The notes beneath the pieces are model-generated. The model saw only the letters and a program-made list of their open reading frames with translations, did no database searches and was not told where the DNA came from. This document shows positions 1-8,128 of a stretch of DNA of 64,000 nt, in pieces. Source of the stretch: Sphingomonas sp. G-3-2-10. Its GTDB lineage: Bacteria; Pseudomonadota; Alphaproteobacteria; Sphingomonadales; Sphingomonadaceae. The position numbers and the translations under genes are program-made. Where the stretch lies: NCBI RefSeq assembly GCF_012927115.1, contig NZ_JABBFY010000001.1:2108001-2172000 (forward strand). Reading direction: 5' to 3'. The first letter of the stretch is position 1; the number at the start of each line of letters is the position of its first letter.

Positions 1-266
1 TCCGCAACCTCGAAGCGATGCTGATCGTCGCCGACAAGGATGTGACCCTGGTGGTCACCGGTAATGGCGACGTGCTCGAGCCTGAAGGCGGTGTCGCCGC
101 GATCGGTTCGGGCGGCAATTTCGCCCTCGCCGCTGCCCGCGCGCTGGTCGATTACGAGCAGGATGCCGAGAAGATCGCCCGTTCCGCGATGAAGATCGCC
201 GGCGAGCTGTGCGTCTATACCAACGATCGCCTCACGGTCGAAACGCTCGACAGCGCCGCCGCATGA
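1..266 (+). CDS. hslV: ATP-dependent protease subunit HslV, C-terminal part
   Basis: This is the end of a gene that starts before the window; 87 residues are visible, in the frame beginning at base 3. HslV is the threonine-peptidase core of the HslVU (ClpYQ) two-component cytoplasmic protease, a dodecamer capped by HslU. The visible part carries typical late HslV sequence: the GNGDVLEP turn, an AIGSGG stretch, and the C-terminal YTND...ETL ending. The catalytic N-terminal threonine lies outside the window. The stop overlaps the start of the next gene (ATGA), and hslU follows 0.4 kb downstream, which supports the call. Confidence 0.95.
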   Translation, partial: RNLEAMLIVADKDVTLVVTGNGDVLEPEGGVAAIGSGGNFALAAARALVDYEQDAEKIARSAMKIAGELCVYTNDRLTVETLDSAAA

Positions 267-640
267 AATACGGCTTCGACTATGATCCGGGCCTGAATCG
301 CATCACCGTCACGATGCGCGATTTCTGGACCGTCGAGACAGTGCGCGAATTCGCCGCCGCATCGGGCGCCTTCGCGCAGCAGACCCGGGCGGTCCGCGCC
401 GATTACGACGTGCTGATCGACACCACCGATTTCCCGGTTCAGGCAAACGACGTCGCCGATCTGCTGCCCAGCATCGCCGATGCCGGGCTGACCCTCACCA
501 GCGGGCGCGCGGCTTCGGTCGTCGCCAGCCACCTCAACAAGCTTCAGGCCGAGCGCACCCAGACGCATCCCCGGTTCGGCGTGTTCATGACCCGCGCCGA
601 GGCCGAGGCATGGCTCGCCACGCCGCCCGCCGCCGCCTGA
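263..640 (+). CDS. Conserved hypothetical protein between hslV and hslU (SpoIIAA/STAS-like)
   Basis: A 125-residue cytoplasmic protein whose ATG overlaps the hslV stop, so it is probably translated by coupling. I see no signal peptide or membrane segment. The pattern of short beta strands ([17 protein letters not shown]) alternating with helices, and the ending [11 protein letters not shown], resemble small SpoIIAA/STAS-like proteins that end with an EAxAWL helix. That resemblance is inferred from pattern only; no catalytic residue is evident. Its place inside the hslVU operon suggests co-expression with the protease, but gives no function. Confidence 0.75.
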   Translation: MKYGFDYDPGLNRITVTMRDFWTVETVREFAAASGAFAQQTRAVRADYDVLIDTTDFPVQANDVADLLPSIADAGLTLTSGRAASVVASHLNKLQAERTQTHPRFGVFMTRAEAEAWLATPPAAA

Positions 641-663
641 CATCTATTTCAGAGACAATCCCA

Positions 664-1956
664 ATGAACGACAATCTCACCCCCAAGACCATCGTCGCTG
701 CACTCGACGCGCACATCATCGGCCAGAAGGACGCCAAAAAGGCCGTTGCGGTCGCGCTGCGCAACCGCTGGCGCCGCCAGCAGCTCTCGGCCGATCTGCG
801 CGACGAAGTCACGCCCAAGAACATCCTGATGATCGGGCCCACCGGCTGCGGCAAGACCGAGATCAGCCGCCGTCTGGCCAAGCTCGCCGACGCCCCCTTC
901 GTGAAGGTCGAAGCGACCAAGTTCACCGAAGTCGGCTATGTCGGCCGCGACGTCGAACAGATCGCCCGTGACCTCGTCGAGGAAGCGATCCGGCTCGAAA
1001 AGGAGCGCCGCCGCTCGGCGGTGAAGGACAAGGCCGAGGAAGCCGCGATGGGTCGCCTGCTCGACGCGCTGACCGGCAAGGACAGCAGCACCGCGACCCG
1101 CGAAGCGTTCAAGCAGCGCTTCAACGAAGGCACGCTCGACAATACCGAGATCGAGATCGAGATCGAACAGGCCCCGCAGATGCCGTTCGATATCCCCGGC
1201 GGTGGGGCGCAGATGATCAACCTGGGCGAGATGATGAAGGGCCTGACCGGCACCCCGCTCAAGCGCCGCAAGCTCAATGTCCGCTCGGCTTGGGAAAAGC
1301 TGGTCGAGGAGGAGGCCGACAAGCGGCTCGACCAGGACGAAGTCAGCCGCGTTGCCCTGGCCGACGCCGAAGCCAACGGCATCGTCTTCCTCGACGAGAT
1401 CGACAAGATCGCGGTCAGCGACGTGCGCGGCGGATCGGTCAGCCGCGAGGGCGTCCAGCGCGACCTGCTCCCGCTGATCGAAGGCACCACGGTCGCCACG
1501 AAATACGGGCCGATGAAGACCGATCACATCCTCTTCATCGCGTCGGGCGCGTTCCATGTCGCCAAGCCTTCGGACCTGTTGCCCGAACTTCAGGGCCGCC
1601 TGCCCATCCGCGTCGAATTGAAGGCGCTGACCGAGGAGGATTTCGTCGCGATCCTGTCCGACACCAAGGCCAGCCTGACCCAGCAATATGTCGCGCTGAT
1701 CGGCACCGAGGGCGTCGGCATCGAATTCACCGACGACGGCATCCGCGCAGTCGCGAAGATCGCCGCCGAAGTGAATGCCGAGGTCGAGAATATCGGCGCG
1801 CGCCGTCTCCAGACGGTGATGGAAAAGCTGCTCGAGGAAGTCAGCTTCGATGCCGAGGATCGTGCGGGCTCGAAATTGGTGATCGACGCCGCCTATGTCG
1901 ACGGCCAGCTCGCCAGCATCGCCCGCAACACCGATCTCAGCCGCTACGTGCTTTGA
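664..1956 (+). CDS. hslU: ATP-dependent protease ATPase subunit HslU
   Basis: A 430-residue AAA+ unfoldase that feeds substrates to HslV; normal length for the family. The Walker A motif GPTGCGKT is at about residues 58-65 and Walker B VFLDE at about 241-245. The variable I-domain lies between them, containing an unusual IEIEIE run encoded by a triplicated gagatc. The protein ends in LSRYVL, the conserved C-terminal tail that docks into the HslV ring. An in-frame start exists further upstream, but the ATG at 664 gives the canonical N terminus ([18 protein letters not shown]). A strong stem-loop follows the gene. Confidence 0.98.
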   Translation: MNDNLTPKTIVAALDAHIIGQKDAKKAVAVALRNRWRRQQLSADLRDEVTPKNILMIGPTGCGKTEISRRLAKLADAPFVKVEATKFTEVGYVGRDVEQIARDLVEEAIRLEKERRRSAVKDKAEEAAMGRLLDALTGKDSSTATREAFKQRFNEGTLDNTEIEIEIEQAPQMPFDIPGGGAQMINLGEMMKGLTGTPLKRRKLNVRSAWEKLVEEEADKRLDQDEVSRVALADAEANGIVFLDEIDKIAVSDVRGGSVSREGVQRDLLPLIEGTTVATKYGPMKTDHILFIASGAFHVAKPSDLLPELQGRLPIRVELKALTEEDFVAILSDTKASLTQQYVALIGTEGVGIEFTDDGIRAVAKIAAEVNAEVENIGARRLQTVMEKLLEEVSFDAEDRAGSKLVIDAAYVDGQLASIARNTDLSRYVL

Positions 1957-1985
1957 TCCGGATCAGTAACAATGATGTAATAATT

Positions 1986-2027
1986 CAGGTGTGTCTATTT
2001 GATCACATAGCGATCAAATCACACCTG
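1986..2027 (+). terminator. Long stem-loop downstream of hslU
   Basis: Two stacked inverted repeats form a 16-bp stem: CAGGTGTG (1986-1993) pairs with CACACCTG (2020-2027), and ATTTGATC (1997-2004) pairs with GATCAAAT (2012-2019). There is a 3-nt bulge on the 5' side and a 7-nt loop. No U-tract follows, so it is not a standard intrinsic terminator. It could stabilise the 3' end of the hslU mRNA, stop transcription with Rho, or be a protein-binding palindrome upstream of the porin-like gene. Confidence 0.55.
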
Positions 2028-2110
2028 CACTAAAACTGCACAGTAATTCCCCTCGCCATTGCACAAACGCGCGGCTAATCGGCCCGCGTTTACAACCGGG
2101 AGGGACTATC

Positions 2111-2728
2111 ATGAACAAGTTTATCGTTGCTTCGGCCGCCGCGATTCTCGCCGCCACCCCTGCTTTCGCGCAGGATCAGGGTCCGGAAGAGAATACCTTC
2201 AACGGCGTCTCGGCTGTTGCGTTCGTCGGCGTCGACGTTCTCACCATCCAGGAGAACAATGCCGCCGACACCACGCGCGGCCTGATGTATGGCGGCGCGA
2301 TCGGTTACGACCATCAGGTCGGCAAGGTCGTGATCGGTATCCAGGGCGAGATCACCAGCTCGCAGGCATCGTACAAGATCGATGGCCTGCTGACCCCGAC
2401 CGACCACTTCCGTTCGGAAGCCGGCCGCGACATCTATGCCGGCGTCCGCGTCGGTCTGCCCGCCGGCCGCACCCTGCTCTATGTCGGCGCCGGTTATGTG
2501 AACTCGCAGCTGACCTCGTTCTACACCAACGGCGCGAGCTCGCTCGAAGAGACCGAGGAAAAGGGCGGCTTCCGCGTCAGCATGGGCGTCGAACTGCAGC
2601 GCAAGAACGTCTTCGGCCGCATCGAGATGCGCTACCAGGATCTCGGCGACTATACCGTGTTCGCCCAGCCCACCGGCTTCGCGCGCACCCACACCCAGAT
2701 CGTCGCCGGTCTCGGCGTCCGCTTCTGA
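2111..2728 (+). CDS. Outer-membrane beta-barrel protein (opacity/OmpA-like porin family)
   Basis: A 205-residue exported protein. Residues 1-20 form a signal peptide with an AFA-QD cleavage site. The mature part is made of alternating amphipathic strands (LMYGGAIGYD, LYVGAGYVNS, FGRIEMRYQDLGDY) and ends in VRF. A terminal aromatic residue is the usual signal for BAM-dependent outer-membrane insertion. Size and pattern match small 8-stranded OmpW/opacity-type barrels. The start is well supported by a GGGAGGG ribosome site. The gene stands alone between two hairpins. Its ligand or role cannot be read from the sequence. Confidence 0.85.
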   Translation: MNKFIVASAAAILAATPAFAQDQGPEENTFNGVSAVAFVGVDVLTIQENNAADTTRGLMYGGAIGYDHQVGKVVIGIQGEITSSQASYKIDGLLTPTDHFRSEAGRDIYAGVRVGLPAGRTLLYVGAGYVNSQLTSFYTNGASSLEETEEKGGFRVSMGVELQRKNVFGRIEMRYQDLGDYTVFAQPTGFARTHTQIVAGLGVRF

Positions 2729-2738
2729 TGATGTGATC

Positions 2739-2766
2739 GGGCCGGAGGTCGCGAGACTTCCGGCCC
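2739..2766 (+). terminator. Terminator-like hairpin after the outer-membrane protein gene
   Basis: A 12-bp GC-rich stem (GGGCCGGAGGTC with GACTTCCGGCCC, one G-T wobble) closed by a GCGA tetraloop lies 11 bases after the stop codon. The following bases are CT-rich but contain no true T-tract, so termination strength is uncertain. Confidence 0.6.
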
Positions 2767-2829
2767 TCTCGCCCCGGCGTTCGTGCCGTGCCAGACTGGC
2801 GCCATACGAATCGTCAGCCGGGGTATTCC

Positions 2830-4941
2830 ATGAAAAGACTGATTTCCGCCGCGCTCTTCACAGCGCTGGCCGCGCCGACCATCGCAGTCGCCCAGACCGC
2901 ACCGCCCGTCGCCGCGAAGAAGCCGCACGAGATCAAGGCGCCCCACGGCGCGACCCGCCAGGATGAATATTACTGGCTCCGCGACGACGAGCGGAAGAAC
3001 CCCGAAATGCTGGCATATCTCAATGCCGAGAACGCCTATGCCGACAGCGTGCTGGCCCCCAGCAAGGGCATGGCCGACACTGTCTATGGCGAGATCGTCA
3101 GCCACATCAAACAGGACGACAGCAGCGTCCCCGTCCGCCGCCGCGGCTATTATTACTATACCCGCTTCGACACCGGCGCCGATTACGCGATCACCGCACG
3201 CCGCAAGGGCGACATGTCCGCGCCCGAGGAAATCATCTTCAACCAGCCCGAAATGGCCAAGGGCAAGGGCTTTTTCCAGATCGGCGGCTGGGACATCACG
3301 CGCGACGGCCGCTACGTCGCCTATGCCGAGGACACGGTCGGCCGCCGCCAATATGTCGTGCGGATCAAGGACCTGCAGACCGGCGCGATGCTGACCGACA
3401 CGATCACCAACGTCTCGGGCACGCCGATCTGGTCCGACGACGGCAAGTCGATCTTCTATGTCGACAAGGATCCGGTCACGCTGCTCAGCAAGCGGATCAA
3501 GGTCCATGTCATCGGCACCCCCGCCACCGCGGACAAGGTGATCTACGAGGAGAAGGACGACAGCTTCTATATCGGCATCGGCCGCACCAGCGACGACAGG
3601 TTCATCTGCATCTACATGGAATCGACGGTCAGCTCGGAGCAGAAATGCGCCCCTGCCGCGAACCCCGCTACCTTCGCTTCGGTCGCCCCGCGCCAGCGCG
3701 ATTTCGAATATAGCGCCGACCATGTCGGCAATCGCTGGATCATCCGCACCAACTGGAACGCCAAGAACTACAAGCTGATGACCGTCGAGGACGGCCATGC
3801 CGGCCACGGCCGTGGCATGTGGAAGGATCTGGTCCCGGTCAGCGACTCGGTGTTCATCGAGGATTTCACGCCGTTCAACGGCTTCCTCGCGATCGAGGAG
3901 CGTTCGGGCGGCAACAAGCGCCTGCGCATCCTTACCGACGCCGGCAAGTCGACCTTCGTCGAAGCCGATGAGCCCGCCTATACGATGGCGCTGGGCGGCA
4001 ATACCGAAGTCGATACGCCCTGGGTGCGCTACACCTATGGCTCGCTGGTCACCCCCACGACGACGTACGAAACCAACGTCCAGACCGGCGAGCGCCGCAC
4101 GCTCAAGGTCCAGCCGGTACCCGGCTATGATCCTTCCAGATATGTCACCGAACGCGTCTGGGCGACCGCGCGCGACGGCACGAAGATCCCGGTCAGCCTC
4201 GTCTATGCCAAGGGCTTCAAGAAGGACGGCACCGCCGCCCTCTATCAGGAAGCCTATGGCAGCTACGGCTCCTCGTCCGATCCCTATTTCTCGGCGTCCA
4301 ATCCCTCGTTGCTCGATCGGGGCATGGTCGTCGCCATCGCCCATATCCGCGGCGGACAGGAGATGGGCCGAGGCTGGTATGACGACGGCCATCTGCTCAA
4401 CAAGAAGAACAGCTTCACCGACTTCATCGACGTCACCCGCTGGCTGGTCGCGAACGGCTACGCGAAGAAGGGCCGCGTGGGCGCGATGGGCGGCAGCGCG
4501 GGCGGCCTGCTGATGGGCGCGGTCGCGAACATGGCGCCCGAGGATTACGGCGTGATCATCGCCCAGGTGCCGTTCGTCGACGTGGTCACCACCATGCTCG
4601 ACGCCTCGATCCCGCTCACCACCAATGAATATGACGAATGGGGCAACCCGGCCGACAAGAAGTTCTACGATTACATGCTCAGCTATTCGCCCTACGATAA
4701 CGTCGCTGCGCAGAACTATCCGGCGCTGTTCGTCGGCACCGGCCTGTGGGACAGTCAGGTGCAATATTACGAACCGGCCAAATGGGTCGCCCGCCTGCGC
4801 GCGAAGAAGACCGACAGCAATCCGCTGGTCTTCCGCACCAATATGGAGGCCGGTCATGGCGGCAAGTCGGGCCGGTTCGAGCGCTACCGTCAGGAAGCCG
4901 AATGGACCGCCTTCATGTTTCAGACGCTCGGCGTGAAGTAA
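2830..4941 (+). CDS. Secreted prolyl oligopeptidase family (S9A) peptidase, oligopeptidase B-like
   Basis: A 703-residue serine peptidase with an N-terminal signal peptide (cleavage near AVAQT), so a periplasmic or secreted enzyme cutting short peptides. After a PHGATRQDEYYWLRDD segment typical of S9A proteins comes a beta-propeller region (about residues 80-410) and a C-terminal alpha/beta-hydrolase domain. The catalytic triad is visible: Ser556 in MGGSAGG, Asp641 in GLWDSQV and His676 in AGHGGKSGR. The GGSAGG nucleophile elbow and the late GHGGKSGR motif fit oligopeptidase B-like enzymes (S9.010), though these are usually cytoplasmic. Basic-residue specificity is inferred, not shown. Confidence 0.9.
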   Translation: MKRLISAALFTALAAPTIAVAQTAPPVAAKKPHEIKAPHGATRQDEYYWLRDDERKNPEMLAYLNAENAYADSVLAPSKGMADTVYGEIVSHIKQDDSSVPVRRRGYYYYTRFDTGADYAITARRKGDMSAPEEIIFNQPEMAKGKGFFQIGGWDITRDGRYVAYAEDTVGRRQYVVRIKDLQTGAMLTDTITNVSGTPIWSDDGKSIFYVDKDPVTLLSKRIKVHVIGTPATADKVIYEEKDDSFYIGIGRTSDDRFICIYMESTVSSEQKCAPAANPATFASVAPRQRDFEYSADHVGNRWIIRTNWNAKNYKLMTVEDGHAGHGRGMWKDLVPVSDSVFIEDFTPFNGFLAIEERSGGNKRLRILTDAGKSTFVEADEPAYTMALGGNTEVDTPWVRYTYGSLVTPTTTYETNVQTGERRTLKVQPVPGYDPSRYVTERVWATARDGTKIPVSLVYAKGFKKDGTAALYQEAYGSYGSSSDPYFSASNPSLLDRGMVVAIAHIRGGQEMGRGWYDDGHLLNKKNSFTDFIDVTRWLVANGYAKKGRVGAMGGSAGGLLMGAVANMAPEDYGVIIAQVPFVDVVTTMLDASIPLTTNEYDEWGNPADKKFYDYMLSYSPYDNVAAQNYPALFVGTGLWDSQVQYYEPAKWVARLRAKKTDSNPLVFRTNMEAGHGGKSGRFERYRQEAEWTAFMFQTLGVK

Positions 4942-4951
4942 TCGCGCGTCC

Positions 4952-4973
4952 GGGCGCCTCGCCAGGGGCGCCC
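4952..4973 (+). terminator. Hairpin after the S9 peptidase gene
   Basis: A perfect 7-bp stem GGGCGCC/GGCGCCC with an 8-nt loop starts 10 bases after the stop codon. A short C-rich stretch and then an A-run follow, with no T-tract. It is probably an end-of-transcript hairpin. Confidence 0.45.
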
Positions 4974-5072
4974 GGCCCCTCGAAAAATCGCCGCATACTC
5001 CAAATGGGGGATAACAGCGGCGCGCCGCCATGCAATTGAAGGCATGACATTCCGCACGGGGGACGCTTACCG

Positions 5073-5624
5073 ATGATCGCCGCCATTCTCGCCAGGGCCG
5101 CCGTTCCGAGCATGGCCGCGCTTGCGTTGCTCGCTGCCGGCGTCACCCTCGCCCCCGCCGCCTCGGCCCAGCTCACACCGCCCGGGACCAAGAAATGCCG
5201 CCCGCTCGTCGTCGATGTGGCGAAGGGCACGGTCAATGGCCTCGGCCCCGCCGCGCCGCTCGCGAAAGTGAAGAAGAAGCTGCCCTGCTTCACCGGCGGT
5301 ACGGCGGAGGGCGATCTCTACAATTATGGCGGCGGCAGCTTCTACCGCGACCATAATCTCTATTTTTACACCTATCTCCGCTTCACCGAGATCCGCGCGC
5401 CGTTCAACGGCACCCTCTCGATCCCGGTGTTCGAACGCAGCCGCGAAGCGCTGCTGGCCGAACTGAAGCCGTCAGGCATTCAGGGCCGCCCGAACTGGGG
5501 AACCCCCGCCGACGAATTCGTCACGATGGACTGGGGCTGTCTCCAGCTAACCTTCGCCGGCGACCGCGCAAAGCAGATCCGCTTTTACACCCGCCCCTGC
5601 GGAGATCTCTACAACCCGCGCTGA
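5073..5624 (+). CDS. Secreted protein of unknown function
   Basis: A 183-residue protein with a hydrophobic N terminus and an ASA-QL cleavage site at about residue 33, so probably periplasmic. The mature part has four cysteines (KKCRP, LPCFT, WGCLQ, RPCGD) that could form two disulfides, and many aromatic residues (YNYGGGSFYRDHNLYFYTYL). I do not recognise the family. An AC-rich region and a GGGGGA ribosome site precede the start. The gene is monocistronic, between the S9 peptidase and an intergenic repeat upstream of dnaA. Confidence 0.75.
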   Translation: MIAAILARAAVPSMAALALLAAGVTLAPAASAQLTPPGTKKCRPLVVDVAKGTVNGLGPAAPLAKVKKKLPCFTGGTAEGDLYNYGGGSFYRDHNLYFYTYLRFTEIRAPFNGTLSIPVFERSREALLAELKPSGIQGRPNWGTPADEFVTMDWGCLQLTFAGDRAKQIRFYTRPCGDLYNPR

Positions 5625-5633
5625 GTGTACAAA

Positions 5634-5754
5634 TCCTCCCCCGGAGGGGGAGGGGGATCGCCGAAGGCGGTGGAGGGGGCTAGCCCCGAGCAATATCGCG
5701 GAAGGAACTCCCCTCCGTCATGCTGCGCATGCCACCTCCCCCTCCGGGGAAGGA
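5634..5754. repeat. Intergenic inverted-repeat element (REP/MITE-like)
   Basis: Outer arms of 23 bp (5634-5656 and 5732-5754) match in inverted orientation at 21 of 23 positions. The left arm begins TCCTCCCCCGGAGGGGGAGG. The arms are themselves partly palindromic around CCCCGG/CCGGGG. The inner part includes GATCGCCGAAGGCGGTGGAGGGGGC, a motif I associate with dispersed intergenic elements of sphingomonads. It has no coding capacity and sits between two genes in opposite orientation (convergent ends). Confidence 0.7.
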
Positions 5755-5910
5755 CCTAATAACACCGAAGCACAGAAAATCGCGCTTTGCAGGCCGTCAG
5801 CAGCCGAATTCCGGCCCGTCCGCCCGATCGGGGTGGAGGCGTGACCAATAGCGTTGCCCCGCTCTCGTCTCCTCCACCCCGCCCCCAGCCCTTGCGGGCG
5901 GGAAGCGAAC

Positions 5911-7281
5911 TCAGGCGTTTTCCAGCTGCCGCATCAGCGTGCGCACGGCGCTGTCGATCTCCACGTCCTTGCCGCGCAGATCCTCGATACGGCGCACGGC
6001 ATGAATCACCGTCGAATGGTCGCGATTGCCGAACTTGCGCCCGATCTCCGGGAGCGAGCGAGTCGTCAGCCGCTTGGCCAGATACATCGCAATCTGGCGC
6101 GGGCGCGCGATCGCAACGGCGCGGCGTTCCGAAATCAGGTCGATCTGCTTGACTTCGAAATGCGAGGAGACCGCGCGCTGGATCTCGTCGATCGTGATGC
6201 GGCGCTGCGTCGCGCGCAGCACCTCGCCCAGCGTCTGCGTGGCGAAGTCGATCGTGATCGATTCGCCGTTCAGCTGGGCATAGGCGACCAGCCGGTTCAG
6301 CGCGCCTTCCAGCTCGCGGACATTGCTCGTGATCCGCGCCGAGAGCAGCTCGACCACGTCCTCGGGCATGTCGACCTGCGGCATCTCGCTCAGCTTGCGC
6401 TCGACGATCGCGCGGCGCAGCTCGAGCTCGGGCTGCTTGATGTCGGCGACCAGCCCCGATCCCAGCCGGCTGACCAGACGGCCTTCAAAGCCTTCCAGCG
6501 CCTGCGGCGCGCGGTCCGCCGCGATCACCAGCCGCTTGCCGCCGCCCATGAACTCGTTGACCGTGTGGAAGAATTCTTCCTGCGTCGCATCCTTGCCGCC
6601 GATGAACTGAAGATCGTCGATCATCAGCAGGTCGACCGAGCGCAGCCGCGCCTTGAAGCTGTGCGTATCCTTCGCGCGAAGGGCCTGCACGAACTCGAAC
6701 ATGAACCGCTCCGCCGGCATGTAAATCGCCGTCGCCTGCGGATTCGCGTCGAGAAAGGCATGACCGATCGCGTGCATCAGGTGGGTCTTGCCCTGCCCGG
6801 TGCCCGAGTGAAGATAAAGCGGGCTGAACAACGGGTTGCCCGACCCGGCCAGCGCCAGCGCCGCGTTGAACGCGACGCGATTCGAATTGTCGGTGACGAA
6901 CCGGTCGAAGGTGAAGCGCGCGTCGAATGCCGGGCGCTCGGCCGGCGGCGTCAGCGGGATCGCGGGGGCTTCGGCGGTCAGAACGCGCTTGGCCGATTCG
7001 TCGATCGTTTCCAGCGTGACGCTGCGCACCTGCGGCAGCACTGCCTTGAATTCCAGCAGCAGCCGCTCGGAATAGTGATTCTTGACCCACTGGGTCATGA
7101 ACGACGACGGCAGGCCCAGGCGAATCGCGTCCGACGTGCTCTCGGCGATGAGCACGACCGGCTTCAGCCACTGGTCGAACAGCCGCTGGCCCGCCGAGCG
7201 GCGCAGATTGCCCCGCACATGCGTCCAGGCCTTTTCGACCGCGATCACGTCATTCGTTTCCAAGGCACGCACTTCCGGCAT
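5911..7281 (-). CDS. dnaA: Chromosomal replication initiator protein DnaA
   Basis: About 456 residues. DnaA binds DnaA boxes at the origin and, with ATP, melts the AT-rich region to start replication. Domain I is the N-terminal AWTHVRGNLRR...WLKPV part. The AAA+ domain has Walker A GTGQGKTHLMHAI and Walker B LLMIDDLQF. Domain IV ends with the DnaA signature GNRDHSTVIHAVRRIE. The ATG at 7281 is chosen because an AGGAGGGG ribosome site lies about 11 bases upstream. An in-frame GTG at 7293 abuts that site and would add only four residues. Domain II is short, as in other alphaproteobacteria. rpsT is the next gene upstream on the same strand. Confidence 0.97.
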   Translation of the reverse strand: MPEVRALETNDVIAVEKAWTHVRGNLRRSAGQRLFDQWLKPVVLIAESTSDAIRLGLPSSFMTQWVKNHYSERLLLEFKAVLPQVRSVTLETIDESAKRVLTAEAPAIPLTPPAERPAFDARFTFDRFVTDNSNRVAFNAALALAGSGNPLFSPLYLHSGTGQGKTHLMHAIGHAFLDANPQATAIYMPAERFMFEFVQALRAKDTHSFKARLRSVDLLMIDDLQFIGGKDATQEEFFHTVNEFMGGGKRLVIAADRAPQALEGFEGRLVSRLGSGLVADIKQPELELRRAIVERKLSEMPQVDMPEDVVELLSARITSNVRELEGALNRLVAYAQLNGESITIDFATQTLGEVLRATQRRITIDEIQRAVSSHFEVKQIDLISERRAVAIARPRQIAMYLAKRLTTRSLPEIGRKFGNRDHSTVIHAVRRIEDLRGKDVEIDSAVRTLMRQLENA

Positions 7282-7722
7282 CTGGTGTTTCACCCCTCCT
7301 GACCACGGAATCTTGGCCCCATTCCGTGTCGCAACCGCGCGAGCACGACTTTCCCGTTACCGGAATTGCTTCCGGCGCCAGCAAGCGTCGAACTCGTTTG
7401 ACCCGCGATGCGATCGCGCATCGGGAGGGTCGTTTTAGGGAGGCTTTTCTGAGTCGCGCAAGGGCCGCGCATGTAAAGAATCTGAAATAGATTGGTTGAC
7501 TCGTCACAACCCACGGAAATGCGTGGGGCGATTTAACAACTACATGAATCTATTCGATTTTTATTGGTTAATTGCATCTTTCCGTACGTTCGAAGGATGC
7601 GAATCGTTGGGTTTCCGCCACTTAGCGAAAGGTCCTCGATTCGTTCCGCCAGGCACCTTCACGAACGCAAAAATCCCCGCCGAACGGGGTCCGGCGGGGT
7701 CTTCATTACGGAAAAGTGACGT
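7282..7722. other. Intergenic region between rpsT and dnaA
   Basis: This 440-bp gap holds the rpsT terminator (7669-7699) and the dnaA leader. A small perfect hairpin, CCCACG/CGTGGG with a 6-nt loop, is at 7510-7527, and a conspicuously AT-rich stretch runs from about 7528 to 7585. I found no match to the DnaA-box consensus TTATNCACA on either strand, so I do not call an origin here. No convincing open reading frame is present. Confidence 0.5.
7669..7699 (-). terminator. Rho-independent terminator of rpsT
   Basis: Read on the minus strand, CCCCGCCG and CGGCGGGG form a perfect 8-bp stem with a 9-nt loop, followed at once by ATTTTTGCG. It starts 23 bases after the rpsT stop, which is a textbook intrinsic terminator. 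Confidence 0.88.
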
Positions 7723-7986
7723 TTATGCGAGCGCTTGAAGACGCTTGCTGAGACGCGAGAACTTGCGCGAAGCCGTGTTCTTGTGGAGCACGCCCTTGGC
7801 GACGCCGCGCGCCAGTTCCGGCTGCACGAATGCCATCGCGGCGGTCGCAGCGGCCTTGTCGCCGGCTTCGAGAGCCGATTCGGCCTTCTTCACATAGGTG
7901 CGGATACGGCTGACGCGCGCGCCATTGATCTCCGCGCGGCGCTCGTTGCGCCGGATACGCTTCTTTGCCTGAGGCGTATTCGCCAT
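7723..7986 (-). CDS. rpsT: 30S ribosomal protein S20
   Basis: An 87-residue, lysine- and arginine-rich small-subunit protein that binds 16S rRNA early in assembly. The N terminus [17 protein letters not shown] and the late [20 protein letters not shown] are diagnostic for S20, and the length is standard. The gene is transcribed alone with a strong terminator. mutM lies upstream on the same strand after a 142-bp gap with a palindrome, and dnaA lies downstream, an arrangement common in alphaproteobacteria. Confidence 0.98.
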   Translation of the reverse strand: MANTPQAKKRIRRNERRAEINGARVSRIRTYVKKAESALEAGDKAAATAAMAFVQPELARGVAKGVLHKNTASRKFSRLSKRLQALA

Positions 7987-8090
7987 GCCGTCTGATTCCT
8001 GCTCAAAATAGAAGGGCGCGGAAACATGTCCACGCCGGGAAAGGCAGGCCCCTTAACTGCTGAGGTGATTCGGGTCAACCGCCCATCACA

Positions 8091-8113
8091 CCTTCTCCCC
8101 TTGCGGGAGAAGG
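8091..8113. repeat. Short palindromic repeat between mutM and rpsT
   Basis: CCTTCTCCC (8091-8099) and GGGAGAAGG (8105-8113) form a perfect 9-bp stem with a 5-nt loop. The core is closely related to the palindrome at 11874-11892, so it is probably a dispersed intergenic repeat that doubles as a transcript-end hairpin for mutM. Confidence 0.6.
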
Positions 8114-8128
8114 AAGGGGAGAGGGATT

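Noticed and set aside
1146..1168. Triplicated gagatc inside hslU
   Set aside because: It encodes an in-frame IEIEIE stretch within the variable I-domain; likely a simple expansion without function beyond the protein.
2650..5031. Long minus-strand open frame antisense to the S9 peptidase
   Set aside because: It is antisense to a gene with an intact catalytic triad and has the Arg/Ala/Gly/Asp-rich composition of GC-rich shadow frames. Similar shadows at 10044-12083, 11977-14115, 27290-29386 and 46125-48563 were rejected for the same reason.
7282..7722. Possible replication origin upstream of dnaA
   Set aside because: There is an AT-rich stretch, but no TTATNCACA box on either strand, and in many alphaproteobacteria oriC is not beside dnaA.
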